From Dehalococcoidia bacterium UBA1332 (lineage in GTDB: Bacteria; Chloroflexota; Dehalococcoidia; Lucifugimonadales; Lucifugimonadaceae): a DNA stretch of 14,547 nt. How positions within the stretch are numbered: position 1 is the first letter of the stretch; every line of letters starts with the position of its first letter. The notes below the pieces were generated by a model, which was not told the DNA's origin, made no database searches, and saw only the letters and a list, made by a program, of their open reading frames with translations. Where the stretch lies: contig DBSW01000082.1 of NCBI GenBank assembly GCA_002306745.1, positions 1 through 14,547 of the forward strand, in the 5' to 3' direction. A program made the position numbers and the translations under genes. Below are positions 7,802-14,281 of the stretch, piece after piece.

Positions 7802-8654
7802 TGTGTTCGGTAAAGAACAAATGCTGTCGGACACCAATCATTTACTGTCCGACGATCAGATCGCTGATTTCGTTATAAACGGATATCACATTGTTGCCCC
7901 TCAATTTCAGTCAGATTTTCATGAACGTGTGTATCAGGAATTAAATGATCTTCCAACTAATCCAGGGGACGAAATCAATAAGGCAGTGCCAAAGATTGAT
8001 GATGTCTACGAACATCCTGCCGTACATGGTGCACTTACAAGCTTGCTGGGCAGTGACTATAAGCGGGCAGCGCATAGACATTGCCATAAGAATCACCCCG
8101 GAACCCGCAGCCAGACCTGGCATCAAGATAGTTTGAACATTCCGACTCTTGCTGATGGGCATGGCCGAGTCTCAGATCATGTACAGAGCGTTCTGGCGAT
8201 GTACTACCCGCAAGCTGTGACTGAGAAAATGGGGCCTACTGCACTTATTCCGGGTTCTCATCTCTTTACAGCGTCCACCGATCGTAACGCTTCTAATGGA
8301 AATTTCAGGGATCAGGTCGTGGCAGTTGTACCGGCCGGTTCAGTGCTTATCCTTCACTACGATATTTGGCATGCCGGAACTGCAAATACTAGTGATCAGG
8401 TTCGTTATATGGTGAAATACCTATTCGAGAGAGCAAATGAATCTGCTGAGCCTAGTTGGAATCATGATCCTGCAAAAGATCGCCATATTTTCGAGCGCTT
8501 AGAGCAAGACGAGGCAGCAGCAATGCAACGCTCACTTGTCAGTAAGCGTAATTATCGTCGTACTACTATGTGGAACAACATAGCTGGGAAAGCAGCTCTT
8601 AAGTATGAGTATCGCGATAAATGGTCAGGGGATTGGCCTAAGCCTAACCTTTAG
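7794..8654 (+). CDS. Phytanoyl-CoA dioxygenase (PhyH) family protein
   Basis: Fe(II)/2-oxoglutarate-dependent oxygenase of 286 residues, a normal family length; the family hydroxylates acyl-CoAs or diverse small molecules in the cytoplasm. The iron triad is complete: H110 and D112 in WHQD and H193 in IWHAG, with R204 (VRYMVKY) placed to bind 2-oxoglutarate. The N-terminal LLSDDQIADFVINGYHIV is the usual PhyH opening, and GPTALIPGSHLF is the typical substrate-loop region. The C-terminal tail after residue 215 (acidic, then SKRNYRRTTMWN) is less conserved. The start is TTG 7794, chosen for GGAGG six bases upstream; ATG 7821 would cut nine residues. It overlaps the small unknown gene by 8 bases and faces the NIPSNAP gene across 77 bases. 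The substrate is unknown; PhyH relatives in environmental bacteria are very diverse, so acyl-CoA hydroxylation should not be assumed. Confidence 0.92.
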   Translation: MINVFGKEQMLSDTNHLLSDDQIADFVINGYHIVAPQFQSDFHERVYQELNDLPTNPGDEINKAVPKIDDVYEHPAVHGALTSLLGSDYKRAAHRHCHKNHPGTRSQTWHQDSLNIPTLADGHGRVSDHVQSVLAMYYPQAVTEKMGPTALIPGSHLFTASTDRNASNGNFRDQVVAVVPAGSVLILHYDIWHAGTANTSDQVRYMVKYLFERANESAEPSWNHDPAKDRHIFERLEQDEAAAMQRSLVSKRNYRRTTMWNNIAGKAALKYEYRDKWSGDWPKPNL

Positions 8655-8674
8655 ATTAATCTCGCGCCCATTTA

Positions 8675-8699
8675 TGCTAGTTTTCCCATGTGGCTAGCA
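8675..8699. repeat. Inverted repeat in the convergent gap
   Basis: TGCTAG (8675-8680) and CTAGCA (8694-8699) form a 6-bp stem with a 13-base loop, next to a 10-bp palindrome CACAATTGTG (8698-8707). It lies between converging PhyH and NIPSNAP genes, where a two-way terminator would be expected, but neither strand has a T-run after the stem. It is only a weak terminator candidate. Confidence 0.3.
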
Positions 8700-8731
8700 C
8701 AATTGTGTATGGATTCGTATCTATAAACCTG

Positions 8732-9358
8732 TCATTGGAGCGGGCTGAATGGGAATGGTTTGAAGAGCTTACTTTCTTGAGTGCGGGGAGAAGGCGCACC
8801 TTTGCTTTTGCTTGGAGGCCAAATTCCGGAATCAATGGCTTCTTTTCGTACCCTTGTCCGTTCATCTAGCGATGAATAAGCCCACATGTGGGCCCATTTG
8901 TTTAGTCCCCCGAGTTCTGTGTACCAAGCTCCAATAAATGTCGATAGCTTTTTACGCTCTTCTATTGCGGATCCCCAAGCTTCGATCACTGCTGGTGTTT
9001 TGCCAGTGGCATAAGTGTATGTACGGAGTTCATAGAAAGGTCCATAGTTGCCGCTTATCGTATTGTCATTAAACGGAGCAGGGAAGTAGATTTCGGCAGC
9101 CTGACCAACTAACAGATCACCGGTAGGGGGAGGCCATCCTGAAAGCCCAGTTGTTTTTTCTCGGATGGCTAGGCGCTCATTCAGACTCTTGTAAGGCCAA
9201 ATGTGTAAGACTTCGTTAAGTGGTCCAAATTCCGTGTACATGTAGGCGAATAGCTTGGAATGTTCTAATCTCCCGCCCGCGAGTGACTTATTGAGTGTTT
9301 CTTCATACTTGGGAAGGCTCCCAGGGAACAGATTGTAAGTTCTAAATTCGTAAATCAT
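8732..9358 (-). CDS. NIPSNAP family protein with two tandem domains
   Basis: A 208-residue protein made of two related NIPSNAP domains, each a ferredoxin-like alpha/beta fold of the dimeric alpha-beta barrel type. The duplication is visible: YEFRTYNLFPG near residue 3 pairs with YELRTYTYATG near 109, and FGPLNEVLHIWPYKSLNER pairs with LGGLNKWAHMWAYSSLDER. A lysine/proline tail (SKSKGAPSPR to SPLQ) follows the second domain. The family's biochemical role is poorly known; bacterial members sit among catabolic genes and may bind hydrophobic or acyl substrates, but no active site can be assigned. It starts at ATG 9358 with AGG six bases upstream. It follows IlvD by 83 bases on the same strand and may share its transcript. 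No signal peptide or membrane segment. Confidence 0.88.
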   Translation of the reverse strand: MIYEFRTYNLFPGSLPKYEETLNKSLAGGRLEHSKLFAYMYTEFGPLNEVLHIWPYKSLNERLAIREKTTGLSGWPPPTGDLLVGQAAEIYFPAPFNDNTISGNYGPFYELRTYTYATGKTPAVIEAWGSAIEERKKLSTFIGAWYTELGGLNKWAHMWAYSSLDERTRVRKEAIDSGIWPPSKSKGAPSPRTQESKLFKPFPFSPLQ

Positions 9359-9431
9359 GATGACCTGACATTCATATTGTTGATAGAAGTCGTACTTACA
9401 TTGCGAAACCTTTAGGTATCTGCATATTTTT

Positions 9432-9447
9432 AGCTAATTTATTAGCT
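9432..9447. repeat. Small inverted repeat over the ilvD stop codon
   Basis: AGCTAA (9432-9437) and TTAGCT (9442-9447) form a 6-bp AT-rich stem with a 4-base loop covering the ilvD stop. Transcribed from the minus strand, the stem is followed by A residues, not U, so it is not a standard terminator. Read-through into NIPSNAP would not be blocked. Confidence 0.3.
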
Positions 9448-11169
9448 GGTAATCGCTCCTGTTGAGGCAGGGTTTACTAGTTTGATGTACTTGCTAAGAA
9501 CTCCGGATTTATACGGCGGTGGTTTTGGGTTCCAATTCTCTAGTCGTTTAGCCATCTCTTCATCACTAATTTTTACGTTGAGCTCGAACTTGTCGAGGTT
9601 AACTTCGATTTCGTCGCCATCTTGGACCGCAGCGATTGGTCCACCTACCGCAGCTTCAGGTCCTATATGTCCGATCATAGATCCATGTGATGCTCCGGAG
9701 AATCGACCATCTGTCATTAGGAGCACTTTGTCCCCAAGCCCTTGTCCCACGAGCGCAGCAGTTACGGAAAGCATTTCTCGCATACCGGGTCCTCCCTTTG
9801 GACCCTCATAGCGAATTACGATTGCATCTCCTTCGTTGATCGTACGGGCTTGAAGGGCTTCCATCACACCTTCTTCTTGGTCAAAAACTTTTGCTGGTCC
9901 TCCGAAAGTTTTTCCGAATTGATGACCTGCGACCTTTAACACGCAGCCGTCTGGTGCTAGGTTCCCAAACAGAGTGACCAGCCCACCTGTTTCAGAGATC
10001 GGGTTTTCGACTGAGTAGACAACTGAGTTTGGCTCCGGGATTTTTACGTGGGCAAGGTTTTCAGCGATTGTTTTGCCAGTGACTGTCATGCAGTCGCCAT
10101 GTAGTAATCCTGCATCGAGAAGTCGCTTCATTATTACCGGTATTCCACCGATGCGGTCCACATCTAACATCACGTGCTTTCCACCTGGCTTCATATTTGC
10201 GATCAAGGGCGTTCGCATTGATATGTCGTGGATATCTTTGAGGGTTAGTTTTACACCCATCTCTGCAGCTATCGCCGGTAGGTGAAGTGTGGTGTTAGTG
10301 GAACCACCCATAGCAACAACAACTGTTACTGCATTCTCAAACGCTTTACGAGTCAATATTTCTGATGGGCGTATGTTTTTGCTTAGTAGATTCATAACCG
10401 CATGTCCAGCTTCTCGCGAAGAAGCTGCTTTACGCTGATCGACGTTTGGTTCTGACGCTGACCCAGGTAACGAGAGGCCTAGCGCTTCACCAATAGACGA
10501 CATAGTGTTTGCGGTGAACATGCCTCCACAGGCACCTGGCCCGGGGCATGCGTGATTCTCAATTGCATAGAGCTCGTCAGCGTCAATCGCCCCGGTTTGG
10601 TACTGGCCAACAGCTTCAAACACAGTCTGTATTTGTATGTCTTCACCATGGAGTGAGCCAGGAAGTATAGATCCTCCGTATATAAATACCGATGGCACGT
10701 TAAGACGGGCTATTGCCATCATTGCGCCCGGTAAAGACTTGTCACAACCGGCTACTGCAACTAGACCGTCATATCTTTCGGCGAATACTACGGTTTCTAT
10801 GGAATCTGCAATGACTTCACGAGATACTAAAGAACCACGCATACCTTCTGTACCCATGGAAATTGCATCGGAAACGGTTATTGTTCCAAATGTGAACGGT
10901 GTACCTTGTGCGGCGAGAATGCCGCGTTTGACCTCTTCAACGAGTGGTTCGATTCCTGAGTTACATGGCGTGACTTCATTATGAGTCGATGCGACACCCA
11001 CGAATGGATTGGCGATATCTCTATCGCTCAACCCCATGGCCTTCATCATTGATCGGTGTGGTGCTCTGATAGCGCCTTCAGTGGTCTCCCAACTGCGCCA
11101 CTTGCCAGGCGTTCGCTTAGCCGTGCGCTTGGAGTTAAGCTTGTCTTGAGAATCGCTTTTTGTGGTCAT
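9442..11169 (-). CDS. ilvD: Dihydroxy-acid dehydratase
   Basis: IlvD/Edd family dehydratase of 575 residues. IlvD converts 2,3-dihydroxy-3-methyl acids to 2-keto acids in valine and isoleucine synthesis. Three cysteines expected of the [2Fe-2S] dihydroxy-acid dehydratases are present: C69 (VTPCNSG), C142 (GCDKS) and C214 (PGPGACGG). K144 in the CDKS motif is the lysine carbamylated in this family to bind Mg. TDGRFSGASHG near the C-terminus is the substrate-site loop. The first 30 residues form a basic extension (SKRTAKRTPGKWRSW). It starts at ATG 11169; the next methionines (41, 42) come too late. No other branched-chain amino acid genes are visible. Sugar-acid dehydratases belong to the same family, so a catabolic role with the nearby SMP-30 lactonase is an alternative, but the motifs favour genuine IlvD. 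NIPSNAP follows; SMP-30 diverges across 159 bases. Confidence 0.94.
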   Translation of the reverse strand: MTTKSDSQDKLNSKRTAKRTPGKWRSWETTEGAIRAPHRSMMKAMGLSDRDIANPFVGVASTHNEVTPCNSGIEPLVEEVKRGILAAQGTPFTFGTITVSDAISMGTEGMRGSLVSREVIADSIETVVFAERYDGLVAVAGCDKSLPGAMMAIARLNVPSVFIYGGSILPGSLHGEDIQIQTVFEAVGQYQTGAIDADELYAIENHACPGPGACGGMFTANTMSSIGEALGLSLPGSASEPNVDQRKAASSREAGHAVMNLLSKNIRPSEILTRKAFENAVTVVVAMGGSTNTTLHLPAIAAEMGVKLTLKDIHDISMRTPLIANMKPGGKHVMLDVDRIGGIPVIMKRLLDAGLLHGDCMTVTGKTIAENLAHVKIPEPNSVVYSVENPISETGGLVTLFGNLAPDGCVLKVAGHQFGKTFGGPAKVFDQEEGVMEALQARTINEGDAIVIRYEGPKGGPGMREMLSVTAALVGQGLGDKVLLMTDGRFSGASHGSMIGHIGPEAAVGGPIAAVQDGDEIEVNLDKFELNVKISDEEMAKRLENWNPKPPPYKSGVLSKYIKLVNPASTGAITS

Positions 11170-11328
11170 TGTTGTTCTAGTTAGGGGTTTCGCCTTAAAC
11201 CTACGTGTATATCGAACTTAATTTACGATGCTTTGCATCCGGTAATATTATCAGTGGTTATGAGATATGAAGTTTTTTTATTTTCGAAGAGTTGGCATGT
11301 TAGTTGTGTAGTTTGATTGGAGTTTTGA
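11170..11328. promoter_or_regulatory. Divergent intergenic region between ilvD and the lactonase gene
   Basis: These 159 bases must hold the upstream signals of both genes. Two symmetric elements lie in the middle: GATGCTTTGCATC at 11227-11239, a 13-base palindrome with a 3-base centre, and TAATATTA at 11243-11250 inside a near-palindrome. They could be operators for a shared regulator. I could not pick a convincing -35/-10 pair on either strand. A ribosome site GGAG (11319-11322) precedes the lactonase ATG by 6 bases. Confidence 0.45.
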
Positions 11329-12249
11329 ATGATTTCTAATTCGATTGAGTTAATTGCTGACGGACTTTTCTTTCCTGAAGGACCACGTTGGAGTGCCAAT
11401 GACCAAAAGCTTTATTTCAGCGATGTGCTGGCTGGTAAGGTGCTCAGAACGGATTGTGATGGGACTTTAGAAACAGTATTCGAACCGGGTGAGTATCCTA
11501 GCGGGTTGGGTTTTCTTGGGAATGGTGATTTATTAGTGGTAGGCACCGAAAGTCATTCAGTTCTCAGGCTGCCATCCGAAAAGGTTGTAAAAGGGAATGC
11601 CAAACGTGAGGACTCCATGGATCATGCCGATATCTCTAGTATTTATAACACTGGCAATAATGACATGGTGGTAGCACCTAATGGTAACGCTTACGCGGGG
11701 GCTTATATTCCCGGGCTGAGTGAAGAACAGCCACCAGGACCCGATAATCCACCACAATTTGGGAATATTGTGCTCGTCAGAATCGATGGTTCCACTGAAG
11801 CCGTCGCCGATCGAGTCTGTTTTCCAAATGGAGGAGCGATCACCCCTGACGGGAGAACTTTAATTGTCGCAGAGACCTTTGCATTTACACTGACTGCTTG
11901 GGACATAGAGGATGATGGAACTTTATCTAATCGACGTCCTTTTGCTAACTTAGCAGCCCCCACTGATGGAATTTCACTTGATACAGAAGGTTGTGTTTGG
12001 GTGGCCTGTCCATACTTCAGTTACGGTGATTCAGGCGGTTGGGTTCGTGTCGGAGATGGAGGCGAAGTCAAGCAGGTAATTCCGCTTGAAAACTCTGATA
12101 AGAGCGCGTACGCATGTATGCTCGGTGGCGAGGATGGTCGGGATTTATGGTTATGCGAATCAACCGTATTAGGGCGTGAACGTTTTCAGGGTGACGGACG
12201 AGTTAGGCGCGTTAGAGTTGATGTTCCGAAGGCAGCGTCCCAGTTCTAG
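11329..12249 (+). CDS. SMP-30/gluconolactonase family protein
   Basis: Six-bladed beta-propeller lactonase of the SMP-30/gluconolactonase/LRE family, 306 residues, a normal length. The family uses a divalent metal to hydrolyse sugar lactones to sugar acids. The metal ligands fit the known pattern: E17 (FFPEGPRW), N111 (GNNDMVVAPNG), N167 (FPNGGAITPDG) and D213 (PTDGISLD). Repeated blade motifs such as LYFSDVLAGKVLR and DLLVVGTESHSVLRL are seen. No signal peptide, so cytoplasmic. It starts at ATG 11329 with GGAG six bases upstream, the clearest ribosome site next to an ATG in the window. It is a single gene diverging from ilvD and converging on the F420-reductase-like gene, with only 8 bases between their stops. 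A role opening the lactone made by the GMC dehydrogenase is attractive but is inference. Confidence 0.92.
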   Translation: MISNSIELIADGLFFPEGPRWSANDQKLYFSDVLAGKVLRTDCDGTLETVFEPGEYPSGLGFLGNGDLLVVGTESHSVLRLPSEKVVKGNAKREDSMDHADISSIYNTGNNDMVVAPNGNAYAGAYIPGLSEEQPPGPDNPPQFGNIVLVRIDGSTEAVADRVCFPNGGAITPDGRTLIVAETFAFTLTAWDIEDDGTLSNRRPFANLAAPTDGISLDTEGCVWVACPYFSYGDSGGWVRVGDGGEVKQVIPLENSDKSAYACMLGGEDGRDLWLCESTVLGRERFQGDGRVRRVRVDVPKAASQF

Positions 12250-12257
12250 ATTTTCCG

Positions 12258-12902
12258 TTATTTGTTTATTAATTTAAATGTTAAGTCATGTTTGCCATCA
12301 AGTTCTTTAGAGTCAAGTCGGATTAATAAAGGAACCATGTGATCCAGCACTACAGCCTGTGCTAGAGTTCCACAATCGATAGGTTTAAATCCGATACTGT
12401 AAATAAGTTCTTTGATTATGGTTTTTACTTTTTCATCATCAGATGCAAAAAGAACTTCACGGGGCTTGCCTGTCGAGTCATTTACATTTTCAAATGTCTT
12501 TTCAAAATTAGTTTTAAACGCGGCTACTACAGTGGCACCCTTACCAATTATAGATGCAGTTACTTGCGCTGATGAACTTCCGTCGTTAGGTTGTGCGTCA
12601 AACGGGTTCGTGATGTCTATGACGACCTTGTTTCGCAATGACGATGCGAACTTACGTACCGTATTGGCAACCTCGTGATGAGGCAGAGCTATGATTATGA
12701 TTTCACCCGCATCAATCGCAGCTTGTACGCCGTAAATTCTCGAATCTGTCCCAACTTCTTCATGGAATATATTTTTTGTTTCAGGTTGTCGGGATCCAAA
12801 TGCCACAAAATGACCGACCTGAAGAAACGACTTTCCAAGCGCCTTTGCCATGCGGCCAGTACCGATAATTGCGATGCGGGGTTTTCGTTTGGATATGGTC
12901 AT
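12258..12902 (-). CDS. NADP(H)-binding reductase, F420-dependent NADP oxidoreductase-like
   Basis: A 214-residue protein of the F420-dependent NADP reductase/pyrroline-5-carboxylate reductase fold. The Rossmann motif is GTGRMA (G14 to A19), and FGSRQPE at 36-42 supplies the serine and arginine typical of NADP preference. IIIALPHHEVANTV and VVIDITNPFDAQ follow as expected, then ATVVAAFKTNF, the segment that forms part of the cofactor and substrate cleft in F420:NADP reductases. The C-terminal half (KELIYSIGFKPIDCG, then LDHMVPLL) matches relatives of unknown substrate. Whether it uses F420 cannot be decided from sequence. The frame runs up to TTG 12983, but the extra 27 residues look unlike the family, so ATG 12902 is preferred; no strong ribosome site precedes it. 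It converges on the lactonase gene (8-base gap) and diverges from the PLP enzyme across 209 bases. Confidence 0.82.
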   Translation of the reverse strand: MTISKRKPRIAIIGTGRMAKALGKSFLQVGHFVAFGSRQPETKNIFHEEVGTDSRIYGVQAAIDAGEIIIIALPHHEVANTVRKFASSLRNKVVIDITNPFDAQPNDGSSSAQVTASIIGKGATVVAAFKTNFEKTFENVNDSTGKPREVLFASDDEKVKTIIKELIYSIGFKPIDCGTLAQAVVLDHMVPLLIRLDSKELDGKHDLTFKLINK

Positions 12903-13111
12903 GTTGGTTTTATGCGTCTGATTGATCGTACCGTACAGTTGCCTCTGCCGGAATACAGAATTTCTAAAATCGACGGATAACAATAAGAATCCATTAGGAT
13001 ATTGTGATCAGTAATGTATTTCGTTCGTCGTTCTAAGATAGTACGCTTCATTTTAGTATTTAGATTTGCGCTGAATATTGAGCTATCTGTTCGAAGGAAT
13101 CATGAGAATTT
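12903..13111. promoter_or_regulatory. Divergent intergenic region between the reductase and PLP-enzyme genes
   Basis: These 209 bases separate two divergent genes and must carry promoters for both. I see no convincing -35/-10 pair, riboswitch or strong hairpin. Near the plus-strand end, GAAGGA (13093-13098) precedes an ATG at 13102 that opens a 7-codon frame ending at 13125, overlapping the start of the PLP-enzyme gene; this may be chance or a leader. Confidence 0.4.
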
Positions 13112-14218
13112 ATGCAAATGACTGATTATCTCCCGCTACCCGGCACTCCGATCGAGGACCTTGATACTCCTTGCATTATCGTTGATCTAGACGTGGCTGA
13201 GTCGAATATTGCGAAACTACAGGCTGCGGCAAATGACATGGGTATAGATGTAAGACCGCACTCTAAGACTAGTAAGAGTCCCTATTGGGTTCGTAAGCAG
13301 ATTGAGGCAGGTGCCATTGGAGTGTGCTGTGCAAAATTGGGTGAGGCTGAAGTTATGGTTGAGGCTGGGATTTTGGATGTGATGATTCCCAATCAAGTTA
13401 TAGGAACGAGCAAGATCGCACGACTCATTGCAATTGCAAAGTCAGCGAACATTATTGTTGCTGTTGAAGACTCTGGAAATATAGATGATCTTTCTGACGC
13501 CGCAAAAACAGCTGGTGTTGAATTAGGAGTTATTGTCGAAGTCAATGTTGGTATGGACAGATGTGGGGTTGACGGTCATAACGCTCTTGATCTTGCAAAA
13601 CAAATTGAATCGGCGCCTGGTCTGCGGTTTGATGGATTGATGGGTTATGAAGGACATGTAGTTGCAGAGCGAGATTTCGAGATAAGGAAGACCGAGGTAG
13701 AAAAGTCTATGGGGATTTTGACGGGTGCTGCACAAAAAATTCGGGACGCCGAAATTGAGGTCAGGATCGTTTCGGCTGCTGGTACGGGTACCTACAACAT
13801 TAGCGGTAGATACCCAGGGGTAACTGAATTACAGTGCGGATCATATATATTTATGGATGGCGATTATCTTGAGGTTTTCGATGATTTTGAACCAGCACTT
13901 TCCGTTCTTTCAACCGTGATTTCACGTCAAAAGAAAGATGTTGCTATTGTCGATATGGGTCTAAAGTCGATTTCGATGGATCGTGGCCTTGCTGAAGTAA
14001 TTTCACCGTCCAATGCTTCGATTATGAAGCATTCTGAAGAGCACACAAAAATCGCTCTTTCTGATGTTGACTCGCAGTCGCTTAAGATTGGAGATAAGGT
14101 GCGAAGTCGTCCGACCCATGGTGACACGACGATTAATTTGCATGAACATTATTTTGGTGTGCGTAACGGTAAGCTTGAGGAGGTCATTGAGATTCCCGGG
14201 CGTGGAAAATTCCGATAG
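13112..14218 (+). CDS. DSD1 family PLP-dependent enzyme (D-threonine aldolase / D-serine dehydratase-like)
   Basis: Fold-type III PLP enzyme with an alanine-racemase-like N-terminal barrel and a C-terminal metal-binding domain; 368 residues, normal for the family. DTPCIIVDLDVAESNI opens the barrel, and K52 in RPHSKTSK is the expected PLP lysine. Later motifs include VEVNVGMDRCGV, GLMGYEGH and AAGTGTYN. The C-terminal metal site reads P334-T-H336-G-D338. In this family His plus Asp is known from D-threonine aldolase and His plus Cys from eukaryotic D-serine dehydratase, so the site leans towards an aldolase of D-3-hydroxy amino acids; this is inference. The start is ATG 13112 or ATG 13118; the ribosome site is weak at both (GAGA at 13104). 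It lies on plus, 63 bases ahead of the second sulfatase, and may share its transcript. Cytoplasmic. Confidence 0.9.
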   Translation: MQMTDYLPLPGTPIEDLDTPCIIVDLDVAESNIAKLQAAANDMGIDVRPHSKTSKSPYWVRKQIEAGAIGVCCAKLGEAEVMVEAGILDVMIPNQVIGTSKIARLIAIAKSANIIVAVEDSGNIDDLSDAAKTAGVELGVIVEVNVGMDRCGVDGHNALDLAKQIESAPGLRFDGLMGYEGHVVAERDFEIRKTEVEKSMGILTGAAQKIRDAEIEVRIVSAAGTGTYNISGRYPGVTELQCGSYIFMDGDYLEVFDDFEPALSVLSTVISRQKKDVAIVDMGLKSISMDRGLAEVISPSNASIMKHSEEHTKIALSDVDSQSLKIGDKVRSRPTHGDTTINLHEHYFGVRNGKLEEVIEIPGRGKFR

Positions 14219-14281
14219 TAATTTTTCCTCACCTTTGCGTAGAGCTAATGGCCATCAACGGTGGTGAATCGAGATTGGTAC

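Noticed and set aside
8675..8707. Two-way terminator between PhyH and NIPSNAP genes
   Set aside because: A short stem exists, but there is no T-run on either strand and the 13-base loop is large, so it is kept only as a weak repeat.
9482..9811. Plus-strand open frames antisense to ilvD
   Set aside because: Low-complexity serine/proline-rich translation with no domain, fully inside a well supported gene.
12903..12983. N-terminal 27-residue extension of the F420-reductase-like frame from TTG
   Set aside because: The Rossmann strand follows directly after ATG 12902, and the extension is unlike the family.
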